NCBI RefSeq assembly: GCF_014204895.1
Contig: NZ_JACHMF010000001.1
Coordinates: 5,704,001-5,768,000, forward strand
Source: Paractinoplanes abujensis
GTDB taxonomy: Bacteria; Actinomycetota; Actinomycetes; Mycobacteriales; Micromonosporaceae
Reading direction: 5' to 3'
DNA length: 64,000 bases
Position numbers and translations under genes: made by a program. Of the stretch, positions 50,580 to 62,177 are shown piece by piece (the stretch's first letter is position 1; every line of letters starts with the position of its first letter). The notes beneath the pieces are model-generated. The model ran no database searches and was not told where the DNA came from. It worked only from the letters and a program-made list of their open reading frames with translations.

Positions 50580-51086
50580 TCAGCAGCCGCAGGCGTCGGC
50601 GGTGGGGGCGGCGAGCACCAGGCCCGCGGTAACGGGCGCGGACGGGCCCGCGACGGGGACGGCACCGAGGGCCGCCAAGGCCCACCGCCGGTCGACCGGG
50701 GCCACCCTCGGGTCCGGCGGCAGGGCCACGTCGCCGTCGGGGGTGCGTACGGGGAAGCCTTCCCGGATCCAGTACTCGATGCCGCCGATCATTTCCTTGA
50801 CCTCGTAGCCGGCCCGGGTCAGGGCCAGCGCCGAGCGGGTGGCGCCGTTGCAGCCGGGCCCCCAGCAGTACGTCACCACGGGCACCGCCGGGTCGAGCAG
50901 GCCGGGGGCGCCGGCGGGGATGTCGGCGGCCGGCAGGTGCCGGGCGCCCGGGATGTGGGCCTGGTCCCAGGACGCCCGGGAGCGCGAGTCGATCAGCGTG
51001 AAGCCGGGCTCGCCGGTGGCCAGCGCCGCGCGGACGTCGGAGACATCGGTCTGGTGAGCGAGCTGCGTCTCGAAGAAGGAAGTCAT
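50580..51086 (-). CDS. Rhodanese-like sulfurtransferase
   Basis: 168 residues. One rhodanese domain: VRAALATGEPGFTLIDSRSR, WDQAHIPGARHLPAADIP and VVTYCWGPGCNGATRSALAL, whose first Cys is the active-site position, then GGIEYWIREGFPV. A C-terminal extension of about 45 residues (DRRWALAALGAVPVAG) ends ADACGC, adding a CxC that could be redox-active or metal-binding. It would transfer sulfane sulphur or act in thiol handling. It is divergent from the Lrp regulator. Confidence 0.87.
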   Translation of the reverse strand: MTSFFETQLAHQTDVSDVRAALATGEPGFTLIDSRSRASWDQAHIPGARHLPAADIPAGAPGLLDPAVPVVTYCWGPGCNGATRSALALTRAGYEVKEMIGGIEYWIREGFPVRTPDGDVALPPDPRVAPVDRRWALAALGAVPVAGPSAPVTAGLVLAAPTADACGC

Positions 51087-51180
51087 GGCACATCACGCTA
51101 GGTCCGCAAACTTCGTCGTTACACGGTCGTTCCCCGGCACATCTGGCGTAAGGCCGGGGAAAGGCGCTTAGATTGCCGCC

Positions 51181-51636
51181 ATGACCACGGATTTCGCGCT
51201 GGACCGCACGGACTGGCAGTTACTGACCGAGCTGCAGAAGGATGGCCGCTCGTCGTTCGCCGAGCTGGCCCGGGCCGTTGCGATGTCCCCCAGTGCCGTG
51301 GCCGAGCGGATCCGGCGGCTCGAGGAGGCCGGCGTGATCGCGGGCTACCGGGCCGCGCTCGACCCCGAGAGGGTCGGTTTGCAGGTGATGGCCTTCGTTC
51401 GCCTTCGCTACCCCACGGGCAACTACCGACCCTTCCATGCGCTGCTCGAGTCGACCCCTGAGATCGTCGAGGCGCATCACGTGACCGGCGAGGACTGTTT
51501 CGTGCTCAAGGTGCTGACCCGCTCGATGCGGCACCTGGAGGAGGTCACCGGGCGCATCTCCGGCCTCGGCGCGGTCACCACCAGCGTGGTCTATTCCAGC
51601 CCGCTGACCGGGCGGGCGATCGCGCCTCCGCAGTGA
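51181..51636 (+). CDS. Lrp/AsnC-family transcriptional regulator
   Basis: 151 residues. N-terminal HTH: LDRTDWQLLTELQKDGRSSF, AELARAVAMSPSAVAERIRR, LEEAGVIAGYRAALDPERVG. C-terminal RAM (ligand-binding) domain: VMAFVRLRYPTGNYRPFHAL, then VEAHHVTGEDCFVLKVLTRS. Lrp/AsnC proteins form octamers and sense amino acids; the ligand is unknown. It is divergent from the rhodanese gene (94 bp gap), which could be its target. Confidence 0.92.
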   Translation: MTTDFALDRTDWQLLTELQKDGRSSFAELARAVAMSPSAVAERIRRLEEAGVIAGYRAALDPERVGLQVMAFVRLRYPTGNYRPFHALLESTPEIVEAHHVTGEDCFVLKVLTRSMRHLEEVTGRISGLGAVTTSVVYSSPLTGRAIAPPQ

Positions 51637-51685
51637 ATCGGTGGCAAACTGAGGCACCCGTACGGGGGATGGAGGTGGAACGAGC

Positions 51686-51916
51686 ATGGCCGAGCCGCGC
51701 TTTCTCCCGCTGCCCGACGTCGCCACCGAGCTGAACGTCTCGGAGTCGCAGGTCTATCACATGGTCCGCAGCGGTGAGCTGCCCGCGATCAAGATCGGTG
51801 GCCGGGGCCAGTGGCGCGTCGAGCGCGCCCGGCTCGAGCAGTACATCGAGGAGAAGTACGCCGAGACGGCCGCCTGGGTCGCGCAGAACCCGCTGAACGC
51901 GACCGACGCCGAGTAA
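51686..51916 (+). CDS. Small HTH DNA-binding protein (excisionase/MerR-type fold)
   Basis: 76 residues: a single winged HTH of the HTH_17 type, FLPLPDVATELNVSESQVYH, MVRSGELPAIKIGGRGQWRV, then ERARLEQYIEEKYAETAAWV. Proteins of this kind in actinobacteria are short DNA-binding regulators found next to an Rv3235-like gene, as here. There is a GGAGGT site about nine bases upstream of the ATG. No prophage or integrase is nearby, so an excisionase role is unlikely. Confidence 0.9.
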   Translation: MAEPRFLPLPDVATELNVSESQVYHMVRSGELPAIKIGGRGQWRVERARLEQYIEEKYAETAAWVAQNPLNATDAE

Positions 51917-52065
51917 AACCGTCCGATTCTTCCGTCTTCCCGCCTGGCTCAGATGGATCTCCGTCTGCGTTGACCACCTCCGCGCGCCTTGCCGACAATC
52001 GCTAACGCAAGCAAACGAAGGCAAACGCAAGGTCAACTTCTCCCCGATCCCAAGGCGGTGCGGCG

Positions 52066-52623
52066 ATGCCAAGGACGCTCGAAGAACCCCGGAGCGCTAT
52101 CAGTCTTCGACCCGTCCCACGCTGCGAGCCACCCTTCGACGACGAGCTCGAGCCCACCGTCTGGGCCACCGCCCAGCAGCTCGCGCTCAACTGGCCGGCG
52201 GTGCCGGAGGCGGGCCGGAAGGGTCCGGAGCAACCGCCCACGCCGCGGCACTCCCCCATTGCCGGCGCCTCGGCCGACGCCAAGCTCGCCGTACGGCGGT
52301 TCGTGCAAACCTGCGTCGAAGTGCTCAACGGTCATCGCCCGGCGGCCCACCTGCGCCGTCTGTCGCGCCCGATGGAGGCCTCAGCGGTGGTGGCCCAGGG
52401 CATGGCGGCCGCGCACCGGGTGGCCGACCTGCGCCGGGGCCACCGGAGGAAACCGAGCCGCATCCCGCCGGTCGCCGTCATCCACGTGCGGCTCTGCGAG
52501 CCCCGGCCGGGCGCCGTGGAGGCCGCCGTGGCCCTGCTCACCGGCGAGCGCACCTGGGCTCTGGCGCTGCGGCTGGAGCTCCACGAGGATGCCTGGCGCG
52601 CCACCGCCCTGCGCCTCATCTGA
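52066..52623 (+). CDS. Rv3235-family protein
   Basis: 185 residues. The C-terminal half is conserved with Rv3235-type proteins: AKLAVRRFVQTCVEVLNGHR, PAAHLRRLSRPMEASAVVAQ, VIHVRLCEPRPGAVEAAVAL, and ERTWALALRLELHEDAWRAT. The N-terminal half is Pro-rich and variable. Function unknown. Its place just upstream of convergent secA is conserved in the phylum. It may be co-transcribed with the HTH gene 149 bp upstream, but a separate promoter is possible. Confidence 0.85.
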   Translation: MPRTLEEPRSAISLRPVPRCEPPFDDELEPTVWATAQQLALNWPAVPEAGRKGPEQPPTPRHSPIAGASADAKLAVRRFVQTCVEVLNGHRPAAHLRRLSRPMEASAVVAQGMAAAHRVADLRRGHRRKPSRIPPVAVIHVRLCEPRPGAVEAAVALLTGERTWALALRLELHEDAWRATALRLI

Positions 52624-52697
52624 ACCCGAGACTCCCGGGGCGCCTGCCGACCACGCCCGGCAGTGGGCGTCCCGGGCCCAAGACCCGCACGACGCAA

Positions 52698-52734
52698 AAC
52701 GGCCCGCCCGCGAAAGATTCGCGGGCGGGCCGTT
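52698..52734 (-). terminator. Terminator of secA
   Basis: A perfect 17-bp stem (52698-52714 with 52718-52734) around a three-base loop AGA. Read on the minus strand it is followed by TTTT (complement of 52696-52699), a classic intrinsic terminator. It is 15 bases after the secA stop. Confidence 0.85.
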
Positions 52735-52748
52735 GAGGAGCCGAGCTG

Positions 52749-55670
<2,922 letters not shown>

Positions 55671-55833
55671 GGGTCAGCGCTCCCCTAGACAGTCTGCCGA
55701 ACCATCGTAGGCACCCTTCCGCGGAAGCTGTGACCCGAGCCTCGGGTTAACCGCACAAATGGTGTGAAACTTCGCATCAAGTTCGCTCAGAGCGCAGCTC
55801 TTCGGGCAGGATGAGCGGGGCAAAGGAGAGGGC

Positions 55834-56967
55834 GTGACCATCGCACAGATCAACGGCACAGGGATACGCCTCCGGGCGTTTCGCGCCGACGACGCCGACG
55901 CGCTGGCAGCCGGATTCGACGATCCGCTCTCGCAACGGTTCCTCCCGCAGATGCCGAAACCCTTCACCATCGCGCACGCCGAGCGTTACATAGCCGAGCG
56001 CGTCGTGGCCACCTTCGCCGAGGGTGGCGCGCTGTATGCGATCGCCGACCCGGACACCGACGAACTGCTCGGCGGCATCGGGTTCGACAAGGTGGTGCCG
56101 GCCCGGCGCCAGGCCGAGGTGGGTTACTGGGTCGGCCCGTGGGCGCGCCGCCGCGGGGTCGCCTCCGCCGCCCTGCGGGCCCTGAGCGCGCATGCCCTGA
56201 GCCACGGGCTGGAGCGCCTCGAACTGCTGACGCACTGGGACAACCCGCTCAGCCAGCGGGTCGCGCTGGCCGCGGGTTACACCCGGGAGGGGGTCCGCCG
56301 GGGCGCCGAGCCCGGGCGCACCGAGGGCCGCGAGGACATGGTGGTCTTCACCCGGCTGGCCACCGACTCCGGCGATCCGGTGCCCCGTCTGCTGCCCGAC
56401 CTGCCCGGCGGCGAGCTCACCGACGGCGTCGTCCGGCTGCGCCCGCTCGGCCCGGGCGACACGAGCTTCCTGGCCGAGCTGCTGGGCCAGCCCGACGTGG
56501 TGGCCACCAGCGTGCCGCCCGTGCCGCCGACGCCGCAGCGCATTCACCAGCGGTGCTTCTGGGCCGAGGCGCACTGGCTGGCCGGCACCCGGGCCGACCT
56601 CGTGATCGAGGACGCGGCGACCGGTGTGCCGGCGGGCGACATCGGCCTCTACTACGACGACCCGCACACGCAGCAGGCCATGATCGGCTACAGCATGCTG
56701 CAGGCGTTTCGCGGCCGGGGTTTCCCGACGCGCGCCGCCCAGCTGCTGTCTCTGTGGGTCTTCGCCGAGACGGACGTGGCCCGGCTGATCGCGGGCGCGA
56801 TGCCCGGCAATGTGGGCTCGCAGCGGGTGCTGGACAAGGCGGGATTCCACAAGGAGGCGTTCCTGCGGTCGCGGCTGCCCGGCCCGGACGGCACGCGCAC
56901 CGACGACGTGCAGTTCGTCCTCCTCGCCGAGGACCTCCTGACCGAAGGCCCCCGGCTTGATGGGTGA
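55834..56967 (+). CDS. Tandem GNAT acetyltransferase (two domains)
   Basis: 377 residues from a GTG. Domain 1 (about 8-170): GIRLRAFRADDADALAAGFD, AEVGYWVGPWARRRGVASAA (acetyl-CoA site) and NPLSQRVALAAGYTREGVRR. Domain 2 (about 195-370) repeats the plan: VVRLRPLGPGDTSFLAELLG, IGYSMLQAFRGRGFPTRAAQ, GNVGSQRVLDKAGFHKEAFL. Both are RimJ/RimL-like, so N-acetylation of a protein or small amine is likely. Two domains in one chain may give two substrate sites. Divergent from secA; hpf ends one base after its stop. Confidence 0.9.
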   Translation: MTIAQINGTGIRLRAFRADDADALAAGFDDPLSQRFLPQMPKPFTIAHAERYIAERVVATFAEGGALYAIADPDTDELLGGIGFDKVVPARRQAEVGYWVGPWARRRGVASAALRALSAHALSHGLERLELLTHWDNPLSQRVALAAGYTREGVRRGAEPGRTEGREDMVVFTRLATDSGDPVPRLLPDLPGGELTDGVVRLRPLGPGDTSFLAELLGQPDVVATSVPPVPPTPQRIHQRCFWAEAHWLAGTRADLVIEDAATGVPAGDIGLYYDDPHTQQAMIGYSMLQAFRGRGFPTRAAQLLSLWVFAETDVARLIAGAMPGNVGSQRVLDKAGFHKEAFLRSRLPGPDGTRTDDVQFVLLAEDLLTEGPRLDG

Positions 56968-57591
56968 CTAACCCGTGGTCTCCAGCGACAGGATTCCGTA
57001 GTCGTAGCCGCGGCGGCGATAGACAACGCTCGGGCGGCCGCTGTCCTTGTCGAGGAAGAGATAGAAGTCGTGGCCGACGAGCTCCATCTGGAAGAGGGCG
57101 TCGTCGACGGTCATCGGGTCAGCGGGGTGCTCTTTTTCCCGTACGATCCGCCACGGCTGATCCTCGTCGTGTTCCGCGAGGGCGGTGGCTACCGATGACG
57201 TCTCCTCGGCCGCCTGCGCGGCGAGGCTGAGGTCGGTGGGCAGGCCGGCGGTGGCCGCCGCCACCGAACGGGGCGTGTGCCGCCCCCGGTGGACCCGGCG
57301 CCGGTCGGCGGAACGCCGCAGCCGGCCGTCGAGTTTGGTGATAGCCAGGTCGAGGGCAGCGTAGAAATCTTTCGCGCAGGCCTCGGCACGAATGACCGGG
57401 CCCCTCGTCATGACGGTGATCTCGACTCGCTGGCACGTGTCGGACTGGCGCGGATTGCGTTCATGAAACAGCTCGACGTCGGCCCGGATCAGCTTCTGGT
57501 CGTAACGTTCGACCTTGCTCAGCTTCTCGGCGACGTGTTCCCGATAGTGATCGGGAACCTCTACGTTGCGGCCCTTGACGACAATGTCCAC
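56968..57591 (-). CDS. hpf: Ribosome hibernation promoting factor, long form (HPF)
   Basis: 207 residues from the GTG at 57589-57591, with GGGAGG upstream; the frame extends to 57714 without a good start. N-terminal domain: VDIVVKGRNVEVPDHYREHV, KVERYDQKLIRADVELFHER, AKDFYAALDLAITKLDGRLR. The C-terminal dimerisation domain is PMTVDDALFQMELVGHDFYL, FLDKDSGRPSVVYRRRGYDY, the mark of long HPF proteins that form 100S ribosomes in stationary phase. A Arg/Ala-rich linker joins them. Confidence 0.95.
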   Translation of the reverse strand: MDIVVKGRNVEVPDHYREHVAEKLSKVERYDQKLIRADVELFHERNPRQSDTCQRVEITVMTRGPVIRAEACAKDFYAALDLAITKLDGRLRRSADRRRVHRGRHTPRSVAAATAGLPTDLSLAAQAAEETSSVATALAEHDEDQPWRIVREKEHPADPMTVDDALFQMELVGHDFYLFLDKDSGRPSVVYRRRGYDYGILSLETTG

Positions 57592-57850
57592 TCGTGACCT
57601 CCCCCAACGTTTCTGTTCTGCAGACGCCCCTGCGAAGGGTGCGGCGGGGGCGCCGAACTGCGACGCGTTAAGTGCTGGTTGGCGGTAAGCCGGAACGATC
57701 CCTTGATCGCTCACAGGGCGTTACCGATCGCGAATGAGACGACTCCTTTCCGGTGCGGCGGTTCGCGGAACGCTGCGCCTCCGGCTCAGGCGGGATGAGA
57801 CGGCACTCATACCCTCGTCACCAAGACGCTAACGTGCCGATGCTCTCGCG

Positions 57851-58639
57851 TCACCCCTCGTTCGGGATACCAGATCCCCGACGTTCCACCTTTTCAGTAC
57901 CCCCAGGTGGTAATCCGCCGAAACCGACTGCGGTTGATCTACGCAGTTCGGTGGCAGCAAGGACGGCAGCCCCCGCGACCTGCATCTTCGCCTCCTCGAG
58001 CCGACCCGTCGCCGCGGCCAGCGTGGCCCCGGTGGTGACGATGTCGTCGACTACCACCAGCGTGCCTTTCCGGGGCGCGGCGCGTCGCAGAACGCCGATT
58101 CGGGCCCGCCGAATTCGCAGCGAATCCTCAGCCGCGGCACGCCTGCCGGCCACACTCAGTGACGTAGAGTCGGGGCGCGGTAACGCTTCGAGCTGAGGGC
58201 TGACGTCAGCGTCCCAACCGGCGGCGCGCAACCGACGTACGGCGTGTGCGGCCAGACGCCGCATGTGATCGCCGTGCCGCTCCCGGGCGGCCGCGGCGGT
58301 CGACGGCACGGGCACCAGAATCACCGGTGCGCCGCGCGGGGCGATCGCGGCCACCGCGGTGGCGAGCAGCGCGCCGAGCGGGCCGGCCAGCCGGTGCCGC
58401 CCCTTCTCCTTGTAGTTGAGCAGAACACCCCGCAAGGCGCTCCCGTACGCCCCGACGGCCACACACCGGGGCAGGCCCGGCGGCGGGGGGTCGGGAACCG
58501 TACGGAAGGGTCTGAGGGCTTCCAGCCGGACGGCGCAGCTCGCGCAGACACCGAAGCTCAGCGGCACTCGTTCGGCCTCGCAGCCCGCGCACGGGGCGGG
58601 CAGCACGAGGTCGGCCAGGTCACCGAGCAGTCCGGCCAA
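57851..58639 (-). CDS. ComF-family phosphoribosyltransferase-like protein
   Basis: 262 residues from a TTG at 58637-58639, immediately after the lpqB stop. An N-terminal zinc ribbon (LPAPCAGC and SFGVCASC, four Cys) precedes the PRTase fold; the PRPP loop is VVVDDIVTTGATLAAATGRL near 193-212 and PVPSTAAAARERHGDHMRRL is the upstream loop. ComF proteins take part in DNA uptake in competent bacteria, though the role in actinobacteria is unproven. A different start cannot be excluded, but the zinc ribbon needs this N-terminus. The region to hpf (259 bp) holds no gene. Confidence 0.88.
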   Translation of the reverse strand: MAGLLGDLADLVLPAPCAGCEAERVPLSFGVCASCAVRLEALRPFRTVPDPPPPGLPRCVAVGAYGSALRGVLLNYKEKGRHRLAGPLGALLATAVAAIAPRGAPVILVPVPSTAAAARERHGDHMRRLAAHAVRRLRAAGWDADVSPQLEALPRPDSTSLSVAGRRAAAEDSLRIRRARIGVLRRAAPRKGTLVVVDDIVTTGATLAAATGRLEEAKMQVAGAAVLAATELRRSTAVGFGGLPPGGTEKVERRGSGIPNEG

Positions 58640-58640
58640 G

Positions 58641-60449
58641 TCAATCCAGGAAGAAGGGGGCGGCGGGATTGACCCCGGGCTGCGGGGTCACGTCGACCAG
58701 CTGGTCGGCCTGCACCTTGACCGGCTCGCTGAGCACGTCCCAGGCGTCGCGGCCGGCCACGTACCACTCCGAGGCCAGCCGCTCCGGGTTCGTCGGGGTG
58801 GACGGATACGCCGTCAGATAGGTGACCCGCTCGGCCCCGATGTCGTTGAGGCGGGTCGTGGCCAGAGTGCCGTCGACGGTCACGTCGAGCACCGCGTACC
58901 GGTTGTTGGTGCGCATACCCGCCACGGCCAGCGACGACTCACTGTTCCAGGCGACCGCGGTCACCGTGGCGAGGTCGGGCGGCCACACCCGTTCCGGGTC
59001 GCTCAAGGTGATGTCGTCGCCGCTGGTGTTGAGCACGGCGCGATACAGCCGGCCCCCGCTGACCAGCACGACCCGATGCCCGTCGGGAGCCACCGAAAGA
59101 CCGGTCACGGTGCCGGGCGGGTTCTGCCAGCCGACTCGCCGCGCGGCAGCCCCGGTCGCGTCGAAGCTGTAGATCTGGCCGTCCATCGTGATCAGGCCGA
59201 TCGCCGCGGCGGGGTCGTCGCCGTCGGGGGTCTGCGCCCACACCGGCACGCCGAGATCGCCCTTGAGCGCGCCGCCCACCTGCTGCAGGTCGGCCTGCTC
59301 GCCCAGCGGCGCCTGGGCCACCCGCAGCCGGCGGGCGTCACCCGTGCCGGTCACCACGGCCGCGTAGGCCCGGGTCGAGGACGAGCTCAGGGCGGCCGTG
59401 GTGATGTTCTTGTTGGCGGCCGGCTTGATCACGGGCACCGGGTCGGTCTCGTGCGGCGACTCCTTGAGCCGGTGGATGGTCCCGTTGTAGAGGGCGAACC
59501 GTTCGGGCACGTCGGCCAGCCGGTACGCCGCGTTGCTGTCGAGATAGACGCCGTTCTCGGTGCGGACCGGGTCGTCGTGACCGATCTTGATCTCGACGGC
59601 GCTGGTCACCAGCGGGCGCATCGACCACTGCAACTGCCGCCGCAACCGATCGAGCGCGCCGGGGTCGCTGCCCTGCGGCAAGGCCTGGGCGTTGAGGCTG
59701 ATCTGCAGGGTGTCGTTGCTGATCGCGGGCACGTTGGCGGCCGCCTGACTGCCCTGGGGCAGCGGGTTGACCGCGTCGTCCAGCCAGGGCGCGGGCGCGC
59801 CGGTGAGCCAGCTCAGCACCGTCGTCGGCTGCTGCACACTGGGCACGCTGAGCGGCATGTAACGCACGTCGGGGACCAGGCCGGTGTTGGCCGTGTTCCA
59901 CCAGTAGATCGTGCGCTGCGAGTAATACGCCTGCAGGGTCTGATCGGTCATCATGAGCATCTGCGGGGCGTCCAGGATGAACTGCCCGGATCGGCCGGCC
60001 ACCTGACCCACCCGCAACTCGTACGCCTTGGGGTCGCTCGGAGCGGCCGGCTCGAGCACGCCGTTGGCCTTGAGCGTGCCGACCACCTGGATCTTGATCG
60101 TCACCCCGGCCTCGCCCGGGCTGTGCAGCGAAGCCTCGGTCTCGCGAACCACCTTGATGTCGCCGCCGTCCGGGAACCGCGCCGCCTTGTCGGGCGCGAG
60201 GAACGCCCTGGCCCTGTCCGCCGCCGTCTCGGGGTCGCCCGCGGCGGCCTGCAGATAGTTGGCGACCAGGGCCTTCGGTTCGTCGTTGTCCTCGCGGCGA
60301 GGCTGCACCGGCGGATCCTCGACGCCGGGCACGGAGACGCCGATCGAGGGGCCGTCGTCGACGATCGTCACGTCGCTCTCGTCGGGGATGCCGCAGCCGC
60401 CGGCCACCAACGTGGCCAGCACGACCGCCGTGCACAGCAGGCGCCTCAT
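58641..60449 (-). CDS. lpqB: Lipoprotein LpqB
   Basis: 602 residues. Signal and lipobox MRRLLCTAVVLATLVAGGCG, with the lipidated Cys at residue 19. A GerMN-type domain (about 150-330) and a beta-propeller-like C-terminal half (DGQIYSFDATGAAARRVGWQ, VTGLSVAPDGHRVVLVSGGR) follow. LpqB is co-encoded with MtrA-MtrB in actinobacteria and modulates the MtrB sensor. It begins by sharing one base with the mtrB stop and ends one base before comF. Acts on the outer face of the membrane. Confidence 0.95.
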   Translation of the reverse strand: MRRLLCTAVVLATLVAGGCGIPDESDVTIVDDGPSIGVSVPGVEDPPVQPRREDNDEPKALVANYLQAAAGDPETAADRARAFLAPDKAARFPDGGDIKVVRETEASLHSPGEAGVTIKIQVVGTLKANGVLEPAAPSDPKAYELRVGQVAGRSGQFILDAPQMLMMTDQTLQAYYSQRTIYWWNTANTGLVPDVRYMPLSVPSVQQPTTVLSWLTGAPAPWLDDAVNPLPQGSQAAANVPAISNDTLQISLNAQALPQGSDPGALDRLRRQLQWSMRPLVTSAVEIKIGHDDPVRTENGVYLDSNAAYRLADVPERFALYNGTIHRLKESPHETDPVPVIKPAANKNITTAALSSSSTRAYAAVVTGTGDARRLRVAQAPLGEQADLQQVGGALKGDLGVPVWAQTPDGDDPAAAIGLITMDGQIYSFDATGAAARRVGWQNPPGTVTGLSVAPDGHRVVLVSGGRLYRAVLNTSGDDITLSDPERVWPPDLATVTAVAWNSESSLAVAGMRTNNRYAVLDVTVDGTLATTRLNDIGAERVTYLTAYPSTPTNPERLASEWYVAGRDAWDVLSEPVKVQADQLVDVTPQPGVNPAAPFFLD

Positions 60450-62149
60450 CAGACCACCTCGGCCTTGGGCTCGGCGCTTTCCGCGGACTCGGGCACCGGC
60501 GCCTCCGCCGGCGCCGGGGTGCGGTCGCGCGGGATCAGCGGAAGCGGCGCCGCCAGCAGCCGGTCCCCCGACCGTACGGGCAGGGTGAGCCGGAACTGGG
60601 CCCCCTCCCCCGGCGCACCCCAGGCCTCGAGCCAGCCGCCGTGCAGCCGCGCGTCCTCCGCGCTGATCGACAGGCCCAGGCCGGTGCCGCCGGTCTGCCG
60701 GGCCCGGGACGGGTCGGCCCGCCAGAACCGGTTGAAGACCAGCCGCTCCTCGCCCGGCTTGAGACCGATGCCGTGGTCGCGCACGGTGATCGCCACCGCC
60801 GCGTCGTCACTGGCCAGCGTGACCTGCACCGGCTTGGCCTCGCCGTGCTCGACCGCGTTGCCGACCAGGTTGCGCAGCACCCGCTCGACCCGGCGCGGAT
60901 CGACCTCGGCGATCACCGGCTCGTCGGGCAGACGCAACTCGATCGCGACGCCGACCCGCTCGGCCAGACCGGCCAGCCGCTCGGCCACGCGCTCGACGAT
61001 CGGCACCAGGTCGGTGTGCTCGGCGTCGAGCGCGGCGAAACCGGCGTCGAAACGGCTGATCTCCAGCAGGTCGGTCAGCAGGCTCTCGAACCGGTCCAGC
61101 TCGGCCTGCAGCAACTCGGCGCTGCGGGCCACGGCCGGGTCGAACTCGTCGCGCTCGGCGAAGATCAGGTCGGCCGCCATGCGTACGGTGGTCAAGGGGG
61201 TGCGCAGCTCGTGGGAGACGTCGGAGGTGAACCGGCGTTGCAGGCGCGACAGCTCCTCCAGTCGCACGATCTGGCGCTGCAGGTTGGCCGCCATCTGGTT
61301 GAACGAGGCGGCCAGCAGGGCCAGGTCGTCCTCGCCGTCGACCTTCATGCGCTGGTCGAGCAAACCCGCGGACAGGCGCTGGGCCGTGCGGGCAGCCACC
61401 CGTACGGGTGTGACGACCAGCCTCGTGACCAGGCCCGCGATCACCCCGAGCATGATCACCAGCGCGATGCCGGTGGCCAGCACCATCGTGCGGATCTGGT
61501 TGGCCGCGCTGTCCTCGGTCGTCAGCGGCACCATGTAATAGAGCTCGACGTGACCGAAACTGGTCGGCACGGGAGAGCCGGTGGCCAGATATTTCGTGGT
61601 GGAGTCGTTGACCCGCGCGGTGACGATCTGCCGCGCGACCTTCTCCTCGTCGGCCACCTGATGGATCAGATCGCCGGTGATCAGCTCGTCGGTGGCCACG
61701 TTGCGTGAGGTCACCGAGGGCAGCTCGGGGTGATCCTCGGCCCGGATCGAAACCAGCGAGCCACCGGACTCGGAGGGGTCACCGTCGGCGAGCTGGCTGA
61801 CGATGTCGTTGAACGTCTTGGGCAGCCGGGGATCGCGCGCCTGCGGATGCACGGTGAGCTGCTGCTCCGCATAGGCCACCTTGTTGCGCATCGAGATCTG
61901 CACCTCGTCTTGCGCACGGCTCAGCAGGATCTTGGCGCTGCGGTCGGCGATGAACCAGCCGAACGCGCCGACCAGCAGGCTGGACGCGACGAGAGTCAGC
62001 GCGACGACGCGCAGCTGCAACGAGCGACGCCAGGCCCGGCGGGCCGGTGCCGACCACACCTGGAGCCGGCGCGCGAGGACACGCCAATAGCGCCGCACGA
62101 CCCGGAGGACGCGGCGCAGAGGGAGGGGAAGCCAAGCCGGAGCGCGCAT
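60449..62149 (-). CDS. mtrB: Sensor histidine kinase MtrB
   Basis: 566 residues. Two transmembrane helices (LRVVALTLVASSLLVGAFGW near 50 and MVLATGIALVIMLGVIAGLV near 225) flank an extracytoplasmic sensor domain. HAMP, HisKA with His in SDVSHELRTPLTTVRMAADL, and HATPase_c with NLVGNAVEHG, DHGIGLKPGE and GTGLGLSISAEDARLHGG follow. MtrB responds to envelope stress and division state and phosphorylates MtrA. Its start is 28 bases after the mtrA stop. Confidence 0.96.
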   Translation of the reverse strand: MRAPAWLPLPLRRVLRVVRRYWRVLARRLQVWSAPARRAWRRSLQLRVVALTLVASSLLVGAFGWFIADRSAKILLSRAQDEVQISMRNKVAYAEQQLTVHPQARDPRLPKTFNDIVSQLADGDPSESGGSLVSIRAEDHPELPSVTSRNVATDELITGDLIHQVADEEKVARQIVTARVNDSTTKYLATGSPVPTSFGHVELYYMVPLTTEDSAANQIRTMVLATGIALVIMLGVIAGLVTRLVVTPVRVAARTAQRLSAGLLDQRMKVDGEDDLALLAASFNQMAANLQRQIVRLEELSRLQRRFTSDVSHELRTPLTTVRMAADLIFAERDEFDPAVARSAELLQAELDRFESLLTDLLEISRFDAGFAALDAEHTDLVPIVERVAERLAGLAERVGVAIELRLPDEPVIAEVDPRRVERVLRNLVGNAVEHGEAKPVQVTLASDDAAVAITVRDHGIGLKPGEERLVFNRFWRADPSRARQTGGTGLGLSISAEDARLHGGWLEAWGAPGEGAQFRLTLPVRSGDRLLAAPLPLIPRDRTPAPAEAPVPESAESAEPKAEVV

Positions 62150-62177
62150 TACGCGGCAAGGTTAGCCCCTCGACCTC

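Noticed and set aside
51686..51916. Excisionase of an integrated element
   Set aside because: No integrase, attachment repeats or phage genes; synteny with the Rv3235-like gene and secA points to a chromosomal regulator.
58416..61538. 1040-residue plus-strand frame opposite lpqB-mtrB
   Set aside because: Antisense shadow with biased composition and no recognisable fold.
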